Source: Phycobacter sedimenti (GTDB lineage Bacteria > Pseudomonadota > Alphaproteobacteria > Rhodobacterales > Rhodobacteraceae). Taken from it: a stretch of 64,000 nucleotides of DNA. The DNA lies in NCBI RefSeq assembly GCF_038148855.1, contig NZ_JBBVGR010000001.1, positions 186,001-250,000 of the forward strand. The letters are read 5' to 3'. How positions within the stretch are numbered: position 1 is the first letter of the stretch; each line of letters opens with the position of its first letter. Both the position numbers and the translations under genes were made by a program. Shown one piece after another: positions 50,170 to 58,507 of the stretch. Below the pieces are notes generated by a model. That model worked only from the letters and a program-made list of their open reading frames with translations. It was not told where the DNA came from and searched no databases.

Positions 50170-51715
50170 GCTGTCGCTTTTGCCCCTTGCTGCGCTCTGT
50201 GCTTCGCTTTTGGCAAACCCGTCGCTCGGCGAAGAGCCCCTGACCGTCATCGACTGGCTGGGTCAGCCGACAACGGAGGATATTCCCGATACGGTTTTGA
50301 TGGAGCCTGCAGTCAGCAGTAGCGCCGCGCGACCCGAAATCACCGTCACCCCGCTGGAGGCCCTTTTGCCCCCGATCGGCCTTGTGGCGCCATCGGCGAC
50401 CGGGCTTCCCGTCGATCTGTGGCGCGGCAGCGATCCACGGGACATCGCCAGTTTGATCCGCGAGGTTCCGGTACGGGACAGCCCGGCTATGCAATCGCTG
50501 CTGTTCACGCTTCTCCTGTCTGAAAGCCGCCCTCTGCCCTCTGGCCAGGACGAGATATTGCTCGCCCGCCTGGACCGTCTCATCTCCCTCGGGGCGATCG
50601 ATCCGGCTCAGGCGTTGGCGGAACAGGCAGGACCGACAACCTCTCGCGAAAGATTTGCGCGCTGGTTCGACGCGACCTTGTTGACCGGGGATGAGGATCG
50701 CGCCTGCGCTGCCCTGACGGCGGCGCCTTACCTTGCGCGGGACTACAGCGCACGGATTTTCTGTGCTGCCCGGCGGGGCGACTGGCCGACGGCCGCCCTG
50801 ATGCTCGAATCGGCCCACGCCTTGGGTCTTTTGCCATCCGAGCGATTGGCGCTTTTGGACCGGTTCCTGAACCCGGACATCTTTGAGGACGCACCGCCCC
50901 TCCCTGCCCCCGAGACCCTGGATCCTCTCACGTTCCGCCTGTTTGAAACCATCGGGGAGCGCTTGCCGACGGCACCGCTGCCGCGTCCCTATGCCGCTGC
51001 CGATCTGCGCGACATTGCCGGCTGGAAGGCCCAGCTAGAAGCTGCCGAGCGGCTGACGCGTGTCGGCGCGCTGAACCCGAACCAGCTTTTGGGACTGTTC
51101 ACCGAGCGTCAGCCTGCCGCCTCTGGCGGGATCTGGGACCGGGTCGAAGCCCTCCAGGCGTTTGAACTGGCCCTTCATGGCAATGCGCTCAAGGGTCGTC
51201 CTCCAGCAGGTCCTGAACACCTAGCCGTTTCTTTGAACGCGGCATGGAAGGCGGCAAAATCGTCTCGCACCGAGGTCGCCTTTGCCGATCTGTTTGCCGA
51301 CGAACTGGCCCGCACGCAGCTGTCGGCCGAGGCCGAAGAACTGTCATGGCGCATTCGCCTGCTGGCCCCCACCTACGAGCTTTCGGCGCGCAGACCTCCG
51401 TCGCAGAGCACCGAGGATCTGTTCCTCGCCGCACTGGCCCAGGGACGCCCGCAGGAGGTGGAGGCACCCTCGGAAATTGCCCGCAGCATTGCCACCGGGT
51501 TTGCAGGCCAGCAGGAACTTCCCCTTTCCGTTCGACGGCACCTCGATGACGGGCAGCTCGGAGAGGCAATCCTGCACAGCATGTCCTTGTTCGCGCGTGG
51601 TGCGACGGGAAATCTGGGTGATCTTACGGGCGCCTTGATTGCCTTTCGCACCATGGGGCTTGAAGACACCGCGCGGCGCGCTTCGCTGCAGCTGATGCTG
51701 TTGGAGCGCCACTGA
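50159..51715 (+). CDS. Exported protein of unknown function upstream of xerD
   Basis: I start at the ATG at 50159, overlapping the 49-residue ORF; earlier in-frame ATGs would lie inside that ORF. The 518-residue product opens with a signal peptide (MPTRLSLLPLAALCASLLAN). The rest is Ala/Leu-rich and largely helical, with stretches such as LDRLISLGAIDPAQALAEQA that suggest a TPR-like or helical-repeat solenoid. No catalytic motif is seen. One base separates its stop from the xerD start, so they are co-transcribed, but a functional link is not evident. Location is probably periplasmic. Confidence 0.78.
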   Translation: MPTRLSLLPLAALCASLLANPSLGEEPLTVIDWLGQPTTEDIPDTVLMEPAVSSSAARPEITVTPLEALLPPIGLVAPSATGLPVDLWRGSDPRDIASLIREVPVRDSPAMQSLLFTLLLSESRPLPSGQDEILLARLDRLISLGAIDPAQALAEQAGPTTSRERFARWFDATLLTGDEDRACAALTAAPYLARDYSARIFCAARRGDWPTAALMLESAHALGLLPSERLALLDRFLNPDIFEDAPPLPAPETLDPLTFRLFETIGERLPTAPLPRPYAAADLRDIAGWKAQLEAAERLTRVGALNPNQLLGLFTERQPAASGGIWDRVEALQAFELALHGNALKGRPPAGPEHLAVSLNAAWKAAKSSRTEVAFADLFADELARTQLSAEAEELSWRIRLLAPTYELSARRPPSQSTEDLFLAALAQGRPQEVEAPSEIARSIATGFAGQQELPLSVRRHLDDGQLGEAILHSMSLFARGATGNLGDLTGALIAFRTMGLEDTARRASLQLMLLERH

Positions 51716-51716
51716 C

Positions 51717-52676
51717 ATGGACGCGCCAAAGGGCGATCAATTCTGGATTTCTTGCTTTCTGGATGCGCAGGCGGCCGACCTTGGCGCGGCGCGCAACACG
51801 CTCTTGGCTTATGGGCGGGATCTGAAGGATTTTGCCGGGTGGGCGGCGCGCAAAGGCACCGGTTTTGCCAGCCTCACTCAGGAGCAGATCGAGACCTATC
51901 TGGTGGCCTGCGATGCCGAAGGGCTGTCGCGCGCAACACGGGCACGCCGCTTGTCGGCAATCCGCCAGCTCTACCGCTTTGCCTTCGAGGAGGGCTGGCG
52001 CCCTGACAACCCGGCGATCCAGATCAAGGGCCCGGGCCGCAGCAAGGCCCTGCCAAAAACGCTGGAGGTGATCGAGGTCGACCGGCTGCTTGATGCGGCA
52101 CGGACCAGCGGGCGCACCCCGCTCGAGAGGCTGCGCAACACCTGCCTGATGGAGCTGCTATACGCCACCGGCATGCGTGTGAGCGAGCTGGTCTCCCTGC
52201 CCGTGGCCGCCGCGCGGGGTGATCCGCGCATGCTTTTGGTGGCGGGCAAGGGCGGCAAGGAACGCATGGTCCCCCTGTCCCCGCCCGCCCGCGAGGCTTT
52301 GTCGGCCTGGCTCATCGCCCGCGATGCCGCCGAGGCCGAGGCCGAGGCGGATGGCCTCCCCCCGTCGCGGTTCCTGTTTCCCTCGCGTGGCAAGGCAGGA
52401 CACCTCACCCGGCAAAGGTTCTTTCTGCTGATCAAGGAATTCGCAGCCTGCGGTGGGGTCCCCCCCGAAAAGGTCACGCCTCACACCTTGCGTCATGCGT
52501 TTGCGACGCATCTTTTGGCAAATGGTGCTGACCTGCGGGCGATACAGGCGCTCCTGGGTCATGCCGATATCGCCACGACAGAGATCTACACCCATGTCCT
52601 TGATGCGCGCCTGAGCGAGCTGGTCCTCGAACATCATCCGCTGTCACGTGGCAAGGCCCGACCTGAACGGGACTAG
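51717..52676 (+). CDS. xerD: Site-specific tyrosine recombinase XerD
   Basis: A 319-residue tyrosine recombinase. The N-terminal SAM-like DNA-binding domain covers residues 10-95 (ARNTLLAYGRDLKDFAGWAA). The catalytic residues are Arg in LYATGMRVSELVSL, His and Arg in HTLRHAFATHLL, His in LLGHADIATTEIYTHV and Tyr in the same block. It resolves chromosome dimers at dif with XerC. No dif-like or attachment site was recognised beside it. An Ala/Glu-rich insertion (DAAEAEAEADGLPP) is species-variable. Confidence 0.93.
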   Translation: MDAPKGDQFWISCFLDAQAADLGAARNTLLAYGRDLKDFAGWAARKGTGFASLTQEQIETYLVACDAEGLSRATRARRLSAIRQLYRFAFEEGWRPDNPAIQIKGPGRSKALPKTLEVIEVDRLLDAARTSGRTPLERLRNTCLMELLYATGMRVSELVSLPVAAARGDPRMLLVAGKGGKERMVPLSPPAREALSAWLIARDAAEAEAEADGLPPSRFLFPSRGKAGHLTRQRFFLLIKEFAACGGVPPEKVTPHTLRHAFATHLLANGADLRAIQALLGHADIATTEIYTHVLDARLSELVLEHHPLSRGKARPERD

Positions 52677-52770
52677 TCCGTGCCCTGAGCAGAAGAGCGC
52701 ACCCTGCCCCTTGAACGAAACCCCTGCGGACCCCATAACCGGGAAAAGCCTTTGAAAAACGGAACCTGAC

Positions 52771-54081
52771 ATGGAAACCGAACTAGCAACCCTGGACAGT
52801 GCCTTTTGGTTCACGGCCGGATCGATCGTCTTGCTGCTTGTCCTGTCGGGGTTCTTTTCCGGCTCCGAAACCGCCCTTACCGCAGCCTCCCGCGGAAAGC
52901 TGCGCAGCCAGGCCGATAAGGGCTCGCGCGGCGCAAAGAGTGCGCTCGTCGTGACCGAGGACAGCGAGCGGCTGATCGGCTCCGTGCTGCTTGGCAACAA
53001 CCTTGTGAACATTCTCGCGACCTCTCTGGCGACCGCCCTGTTCACCAGGGCCTTTGGCGAAAGCGGCGTCGCGCTGGCCACCCTCGTGATGACCCTTCTG
53101 GTGCTGGTCTTTGCCGAGGTTCTGCCCAAGACCTATGCCATTTCCAATCCGGAGAAAGCCGCCTCGGCCGTTGCGCCCGCCATCAGCTTTCTGGTGACCG
53201 TGCTGGCCCCCATCGTCGGCGCCGTGCGCCTGTTGGTGCGCACCGTTCTGCGCGTGTTTGGAGTGCGCATCGATCCCGACAGCCACATCATGGCCGTCCG
53301 CGAAGAGATCGCAGGCGCCCTGCACCTGGGCCACTCCGAAGGCGTGGTGGAAAAGGAGGACCGGGACCGGATCCTTGGCGCCCTCGACCTCTCGGAGCGG
53401 TTCGTCGAAGAGATCATGCTGCACCGATCCCACATCGAGATGATCGATGCTAATGCCGACCCGGAAGCCATTCTGGAGCAATGCCTGACCTCACCCCATA
53501 CCCGCCTGCCGGTTTTCAAGGATGAACCGGAGAACATCGTCGGCGTGGTCCATGCCAAGGATCTGCTGCGCGACATGTACGCCCAGATCGGCGGGCCGGA
53601 CGGCGATGCGGCCGCCTTGCGCAATTTCCAGATCATCTCGGTCGCCAAGCCGCCCTATTTCGTGCCGGAAACCACAACGCTGGATGAACAGATGCGCCAG
53701 TTCCTGCGCATGCGCAGCCATTTTGCGTTGGTTGTGGATGAATATGGCGCGCTGCAGGGGCTGATCACGCTTGAGGACATTCTCGAAGAAATCGTGGGCG
53801 AGATCACCGATGAGTTCGACCCGGCCGAGCAGTCTCCGGCGAAGAAAACCCAGGACGGGCATTTCATGGTCGATGGAGCGACCACGATCCGCGACCTCAA
53901 CCGTGCAACGGAATGGAACCTGCCCGATGACGAGGCGAACACCATTGCGGGCCTCGTGATCCACGAAGCGCAGATGATCCCTACCGTCGGCCAGGTCTTC
54001 TCCTTCCACGGGTTTCGATTTGAAGTCACTGCGCGCGAAGGCAACCGCGTCACCCGCCTCAAGATCCGCCCGCTGGCATGA
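52771..54081 (+). CDS. HlyC/CorC (UPF0053, CNNM-like) family membrane protein
   Basis: A 436-residue protein. The N-terminal DUF21/CNNM membrane domain begins FWFTAGSIVLLLVLSGFFSG and contains ETALTAASRGKL and LLGNNLVNILATSLATAL. Two CBS domains lie at about 205-330 (IMLHRSHIEMIDANADPEAI, FLRMRSHFALVVDEYGALQG). The C-terminal CorC_HlyC domain is at about 350-436 (GHFMVDGATTIRDLNRATEW). Members are implicated in Mg or Co efflux. The transported ion is not proven. Confidence 0.92.
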   Translation: METELATLDSAFWFTAGSIVLLLVLSGFFSGSETALTAASRGKLRSQADKGSRGAKSALVVTEDSERLIGSVLLGNNLVNILATSLATALFTRAFGESGVALATLVMTLLVLVFAEVLPKTYAISNPEKAASAVAPAISFLVTVLAPIVGAVRLLVRTVLRVFGVRIDPDSHIMAVREEIAGALHLGHSEGVVEKEDRDRILGALDLSERFVEEIMLHRSHIEMIDANADPEAILEQCLTSPHTRLPVFKDEPENIVGVVHAKDLLRDMYAQIGGPDGDAAALRNFQIISVAKPPYFVPETTTLDEQMRQFLRMRSHFALVVDEYGALQGLITLEDILEEIVGEITDEFDPAEQSPAKKTQDGHFMVDGATTIRDLNRATEWNLPDDEANTIAGLVIHEAQMIPTVGQVFSFHGFRFEVTAREGNRVTRLKIRPLA

Positions 54082-54125
54082 GATCAGGGTCGTAGGGCAA
54101 GCACGGACAGGGAAGAGATACGCAA

Positions 54126-55748
54126 ATGACACGCGCCTGGCGATGGATCGACAGCATCTTCGTGGATCTTTCGCGCCAGCTGCGCTGGTCGTTTCTTCCC
54201 CCGTTGCTGATCTATTTCGCCTATGGGGCGCAGGGCATAACCTCAGTTGCGGGCGCCTTTTACGTCAAGGAATACCTCGACCTGCCGGCCGCCTTCCTGG
54301 CAGGCCTCAGCTTTTGGGTGGGAATTCCCTGGGCGCTGAAAATGCCGATCGGGCATCTTGTCGATCTGATCTGGCGCTGGAAATACCTGCTGATCCTGCT
54401 CGGCGCTGCACTGATGGCGATGAGCTATGCCATTATCGTGGCGCTGCTGACGATGCCCGAGACCATGCAGGCGATGATGACGGTGAACGCCTGGTACGTG
54501 ACCTCGATCATCCTGGCCCCCTGCGGTTTCGTCCTGCAGGATGTGGTCGCCGATGCGATGTCGGTCGAGGCCGTGCCGCACCGTGATGCCGAAGGCAACG
54601 AGCTGCCCGCTGAGGAAACCCGCGCGCTGCATACCACGATGCAGACCTTTGGCCGGATCGCCCTGATTGCAGGCTCCAGCGCGGCGGCGGCGCTCAACGT
54701 GGTGCTGTTCGAAGGGGCAGAGGCCCTGCCCCAAGCCGAAAAGGGCACGCTTTATGCACATGTCTACGAGCTGGCGCTTCTGGTCCCCATGCTGTCCCTT
54801 TCGGGGGTGGCGCTGGCTCTGGTGCAGCGTCTCCGCAAGACCGCACATCTGCGAGGCAACGGGCTGTCGGTGAGTGAAATCCTGGCGCGACTGGATCCGC
54901 CGCGCGATCCGGTTGATGTCAACTGGTGGTACTTCATCGGCGGCGGCGCCTTTGTCGCCCTCTCGCTCAGCGTTGGCCTCAGCGATCTGGCCTATGGGCA
55001 AGAAATCATCTTTGCAGGCTCAATGGCTATTGTCCTGTTGCTGATGCGCCAACTGATTGCGGTGCTGACCCCGGCGCAGGCCCGCGCCCTCATCGGAACC
55101 GCAATCATCATCTTTATCTACCGCGCCAAACCGCTCAGCGGGCCAGGCACCACCTGGTTCGAGATCGATGTCCTGGGCTTTGATCCGCAGTTCCTGTCGG
55201 TGCTCTCCCTGATCGCATCGCTCTTGACCCTCCTTGGCATGATCGTTCTGCGCCCGATGATGGCGAACAACTCGATCACCTGGATCGTGATTTTCCTGAC
55301 CATAAGCGAGACGATCCTCAGCCTGCCGAACCTCGCCCTGTACTACGGTGTGCATGAATGGACCTCGGCCATGACGAATGGTGTCGTGGATGCCCGCTTC
55401 ATCGCTCTGGTGGATACGGCCGTGGAATCGCCGCTTGGGCAAGTGTCCATGATCCCGATGCTGGCCTGGATCGCACGCAACGCGCCATCGGGGCTGAAGG
55501 CGACTTTCTTTGCGGTGATGGCCTCTTTCACGAACCTTGCGCTTTCCGCCTCAAGCCTTGGTACGAAATACCTGAATCAAGCCTTCATCGTCACCCGCGA
55601 GGTGAAGGACGACACCGGCGCAATCATCACCGCAGCCGACTACACGCAACTGGGCCCCCTTTTGATCACGGTTACGGTGCTGACGCTGCTGGCGCCCTTG
55701 CTGGCCATCGTGATCGTGCAAAACAGCAGATTCCGTACCGAAGACTGA
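54126..55748 (+). CDS. MFS-type permease, BT1/folate-biopterin transporter-like
   Basis: A 540-residue protein with about 12 hydrophobic helices; GGAAGAG precedes the ATG. The opening LLIYFAYGAQGITSVAGAFY and ISFWVGIPWALKMPIGHL-like block (LSFWVGIPWALKMPIGHLVD), plus FVLQDVVADAMSVEAVPHRD, resemble the BT1 branch of the major facilitator superfamily. A cytoplasmic loop (about 225-255) is polar. The substrate is unknown. It is the last intact gene before a decayed region. Confidence 0.83.
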   Translation: MTRAWRWIDSIFVDLSRQLRWSFLPPLLIYFAYGAQGITSVAGAFYVKEYLDLPAAFLAGLSFWVGIPWALKMPIGHLVDLIWRWKYLLILLGAALMAMSYAIIVALLTMPETMQAMMTVNAWYVTSIILAPCGFVLQDVVADAMSVEAVPHRDAEGNELPAEETRALHTTMQTFGRIALIAGSSAAAALNVVLFEGAEALPQAEKGTLYAHVYELALLVPMLSLSGVALALVQRLRKTAHLRGNGLSVSEILARLDPPRDPVDVNWWYFIGGGAFVALSLSVGLSDLAYGQEIIFAGSMAIVLLLMRQLIAVLTPAQARALIGTAIIIFIYRAKPLSGPGTTWFEIDVLGFDPQFLSVLSLIASLLTLLGMIVLRPMMANNSITWIVIFLTISETILSLPNLALYYGVHEWTSAMTNGVVDARFIALVDTAVESPLGQVSMIPMLAWIARNAPSGLKATFFAVMASFTNLALSASSLGTKYLNQAFIVTREVKDDTGAIITAADYTQLGPLLITVTVLTLLAPLLAIVIVQNSRFRTED

Positions 55749-55860
55749 ACCCCGTGCTCCTCCGGTCAGCAAAGAGCGAGATGGGCCGTCGCGTAATTCA
55801 GTGGAGCACTGTTCACCTCGGTCCAGAAGGAAGAATCCCGACACGCCAAGGGGCTTGGTG

Positions 55861-56359
55861 ATGAAAACCTCAACCCGCGCAGCGGTCATCGGCAGGCGGA
55901 AGGCCGCACGACATGAATCCCTTCGCCATGCGGGCGATGATGTCGCTGACGCTTGACGGGTTCTTTGGCGCCTGGCTGCGGGCATTCCCCCCGCTTCCAA
56001 CGCAGCGGAAACCGGCCTTGATCGCTTCATCTTCTTCAAGAAGGACGTCGTTGTCATGCGGTGCGCACCGGCTGACGCCGGGCGCAAATCAGGCCCTGCC
56101 CGCTGACTTTGCGCTTTTTGGAGGTCGATGCCGATGCTGAAACCTATGAGCGAACCGGCTTGATGGCGCAGCTGTGGGGACTTGCACCTCGGGCGGCTAT
56201 TCGCATCACGCGCGGACATCCGTCGCCCCGGGGGTCATGCCTGCCGACAAGGTCACCGAGGGCCTTGAGGTGGAAATCGAGCTCCTCGGACAGATGCACA
56301 AGGCCTGCCTGATCATGACACCACTCTATGATGCGGACAGAGCACGGATGCGCAGATGA
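55861..56359 (+). pseudogene. Remnant of a GcvT-domain FAD-dependent oxidoreductase (dimethylglycine/sarcosine dehydrogenase-like)
   Basis: Pieces of one protein family appear in order in different frames. MKTSTRAAVIG (55861-55893) looks like the start of the FAD Rossmann domain. MMSLTLDGFFGAWLRAFPP (from ~55940) and NAAETGLDRFIFFKKD (from ~55999) match the GcvT-like domain (SLRLEKxFGxW, AExGLxRF). EVDADAETYERTGLMAQLWG follows from ~56121, and TSGGYSHHARTSVAPG with VEIELLGQMHKACLIMTPLY (ending RMRR-stop at 56359) is the typical C terminus. At least four frame changes are needed, and most of the ~800-residue family length is missing between the first and second pieces. The gene is dead. Confidence 0.72.
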
Positions 56360-56490
56360 CACGTGCCATCAGGTGCCTCGGTCCACTGGCGGGGGCGCTG
56401 GCTGCGGCGAAAAACCTCTGGCCTTGACCGTGGCATTCGCCGAAGATCCCCCTCAGATGGCACAGACCTGCCATCACACGGGGGAACTTC

Positions 56491-57075
56491 ATGTCCAATA
56501 TCGCGATCCTGCTCCTGGCAGCCGGGGCTTCGTCCCGTATGGCCGGGCGAGACAAACTCACCGAAGAGGTCGATGGCCAGCCGCTGCTGTCATTGATGTG
56601 CCGCCGTGCGGCTCTGACCGGATTGCCCGTTTATGTCACCGTGCCAAGTGACGCACATCCCCGCACCGGCCTGACCGGTACGGCAACCACGGTGCCCGTT
56701 CCCGACGCGGATGAGGGGATGGCGGCCTCCATCCGGCGCGGAATTGCGGCTCTCCCCTCGGACTGTGACGGGGTGATGATTATCCCTGCGGATATGCCAG
56801 AGATCGAAACTCAGGATCTATTGCATGTCGCCGCGCATTTTCACGGGGGAAACGGCCCGATCCTGCGCGCCACAGCAGAAGATGGCCAGGTTGGCCACCC
56901 GGTGCTGTTTCCAAGGCGCTGCTTTGGGCAGCTTTTCGAGATTTCAGGGGACCAAGGCGCCCGCGTGCTATTGAAACAGGACAAGGTGCAATACATCGCC
57001 CTGCCCGCCCGCCACGCGATCACCGATCTCGACACCCCCGAAGCCTGGGCCGCCTGGCGCGCAGCAAATGGCTGA
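56491..57075 (+). CDS. MobA-like nucleotidyltransferase (MocA-type)
   Basis: A 194-residue protein; GGGGGAAC precedes the ATG. The NTP-binding signature is LLLAAGASSRMAGRDKLTEE, and GVMIIPADMPEIE carries the metal-binding Asp. Proteins of this kind transfer CMP or GMP to molybdopterin for molybdenum enzymes, or cytidylylate other phosphates. moaC/moeA are 56 kb away in this window, and no molybdoenzyme gene adjoins it, so the exact substrate is open. Confidence 0.85.
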   Translation: MSNIAILLLAAGASSRMAGRDKLTEEVDGQPLLSLMCRRAALTGLPVYVTVPSDAHPRTGLTGTATTVPVPDADEGMAASIRRGIAALPSDCDGVMIIPADMPEIETQDLLHVAAHFHGGNGPILRATAEDGQVGHPVLFPRRCFGQLFEISGDQGARVLLKQDKVQYIALPARHAITDLDTPEAWAAWRAANG

Positions 57076-57493
57076 GCCTGCCCGGTTGAGAACGGAATGA
57101 CGGCGAGTCGTATTGCTTCCCATGGCAGAACCACACAATTCCTTTAAATCAAGGAACTGGCAGAGTTCAGCCAAAACGCGACATTTGTGCCAAGTGTCGA
57201 AAGCCCTGTACTGGTGTGCAGATTTTGATCACTTCCCGAAAGCGGCCATCGGTTAGGATCGACCAAGCTTTCCAGCTATTGCGGAAGTTGCGGACGAAGC
57301 ACACTATACTCTTCTTTTTCTAAAAATAAGGGATTTTCATTTGCAACATGACAAATGGCAAAAGAACATATTCAAAAAATAATCCGAAATAATACCATCA
57401 GCCCCGGGTTTTCACCCCCAAAACCTTGACGCCAATCATGATCAACTCAAGCATGGTCAGCAGCAGAAAAAACATATATTTCCCAATATTCAG
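57076..57493. other. AT-richer intergenic stretch
   Basis: About 420 bases between the nucleotidyltransferase and a convergent minus-strand gene. From ~57300 the base composition shifts clearly toward A and T (for example TTCTTTTTCTAAAAATAAGG). A small hairpin GGTTTT/AAAACC lies near 57409-57427. No ORF with a ribosome binding site was found. Confidence 0.5.
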
Positions 57494-58078
57494 TCACATG
57501 CCCACTCTACACATTTCAAGCTCAGCTCGCAAAGCTTGCAAAATTTGTTCTCGCGCCTGTCCTTCAAATAACACATACTCACTGAGCGAAGACGATAGCG
57601 AGAGTTCAATCAATCCATCACAGCGGATAGATCTTGTTCCAGATTGAACACCATTCTCAGTCAATATCCGCTCGGCAGTCGCGTATCGCCTCTGAGGAGT
57701 TCCTTCAAGATCACCATGCTCGTGATTCAACGTTCGGTCCATCAGGCTATTGAAAGCCCGTTCAAATCCACTTCGAGTACGCTGATTAAAGTAGAACTCC
57801 AAAAACTGACGTTCTCCCCGCCCCCTTAGCAAAATCACCTTAACCTCTCTCAGATCAACTTTTGTTTCAGTTAGCTGGTATTGATCGTCTGCGGTGCAAA
57901 CTCGGGGGTTCGGGATCTGAATATCGATAATGCAATCTTCAAATCGAACCCTTGATTCACCGGACAATTTAAATGCAGCATACAGCTCTCGTTCGAATTC
58001 ATCCATGGCAAGAGACTGACCAGGAATAGACAGCAAAAGAACAGATGCGAAGAACCAAGCGTGTGCCAGTTTTGTCAT
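57494..58078 (-). CDS. Exported hypothetical protein, probably acquired
   Basis: A 194-residue protein with a signal peptide (AHAWFFASVLLLSIPGQSLA). The mature part has four Cys (EDCIIDIQ, PRVCTADD, RSIRCDGL, LEMCRVGM), which could form two disulfides. No family is recognised. Its codons are visibly more AT-rich than the surrounding genes. Its start lies 60 bases from the decayed end of an IS5-type transposase fragment. These facts suggest horizontal transfer. The ribosome binding site is weak. Confidence 0.68.
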   Translation of the reverse strand: MTKLAHAWFFASVLLLSIPGQSLAMDEFERELYAAFKLSGESRVRFEDCIIDIQIPNPRVCTADDQYQLTETKVDLREVKVILLRGRGERQFLEFYFNQRTRSGFERAFNSLMDRTLNHEHGDLEGTPQRRYATAERILTENGVQSGTRSIRCDGLIELSLSSSLSEYVLFEGQAREQILQALRAELEMCRVGM

Positions 58079-58137
58079 TTTATAATGCGTCTCACTACTG
58101 CATGGATACCGGGTTCTGCATTAAGCAAAAGAACCCG

Positions 58138-58237
58138 AAAGATTATCTCGCTCAAAACGCGCCAGTCATCGACACGCGGCTTGCCGTGGGACTTCGGAAA
58201 AACAGGGTTCCAGATGCGCTACCTGCGTATCGCTCAT
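58138..58237 (-). pseudogene. IS5-family transposase N-terminal fragment
   Basis: On the minus strand from ATG 58237 the frame reads MSDTQVAHLEPCF. After a one-base shift within a T run it continues PKSHGKPRVDDWRVLSEIIF. This matches the N terminus of IS5/IS427-type transposases (SDxQMxxLEPxFPKSHGKPRVDDRRVLSGIIF). The similarity stops at about 58138, and the rest of the transposase, including its DDE core, is absent. The terminal inverted repeats were not identified. Confidence 0.7.
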
Positions 58238-58405
58238 CCAGAAAAGATCCGACTTGTTCCTCACTCACTTTTGGGATAGTGGATCACGCCGCAAAGCGAA
58301 AAACAATGGGGCCTTAGGCGGACTTTGCAAACCCCGCTTCTGTCGCGCATCGGCCACCCGGGAGCTCATAGCGGAGCGACACGTTTCACCGCCATCCCTG
58401 CAACA

Positions 58406-58433
58406 AAAATGAGCAGGGCCATCACAGCCCTGC
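58406..58433 (-). terminator. Terminator of the RTX/Hint gene
   Basis: GCAGGGC (58413-58419) pairs with GCCCTGC (58427-58433). On the minus strand it is followed by TCATTTTTG. It lies about 75 bases after the stop of the large RTX gene. The rest of 58238-58507 shows no gene. Confidence 0.75.
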
Positions 58434-58507
58434 CCCCCATGTGCCGATGCTCTTTCACCGCGCGGCCCGCTCCTGTCGGTCCTCCCCAGGCGACAAGGTG
58501 AACCGGG

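Noticed and set aside
51717..52770. Integrase with an adjacent attachment site or mobile element at xerD
   Set aside because: The protein is a housekeeping XerD in length and motifs, no tRNA or direct repeats flank it, and no cargo genes follow.
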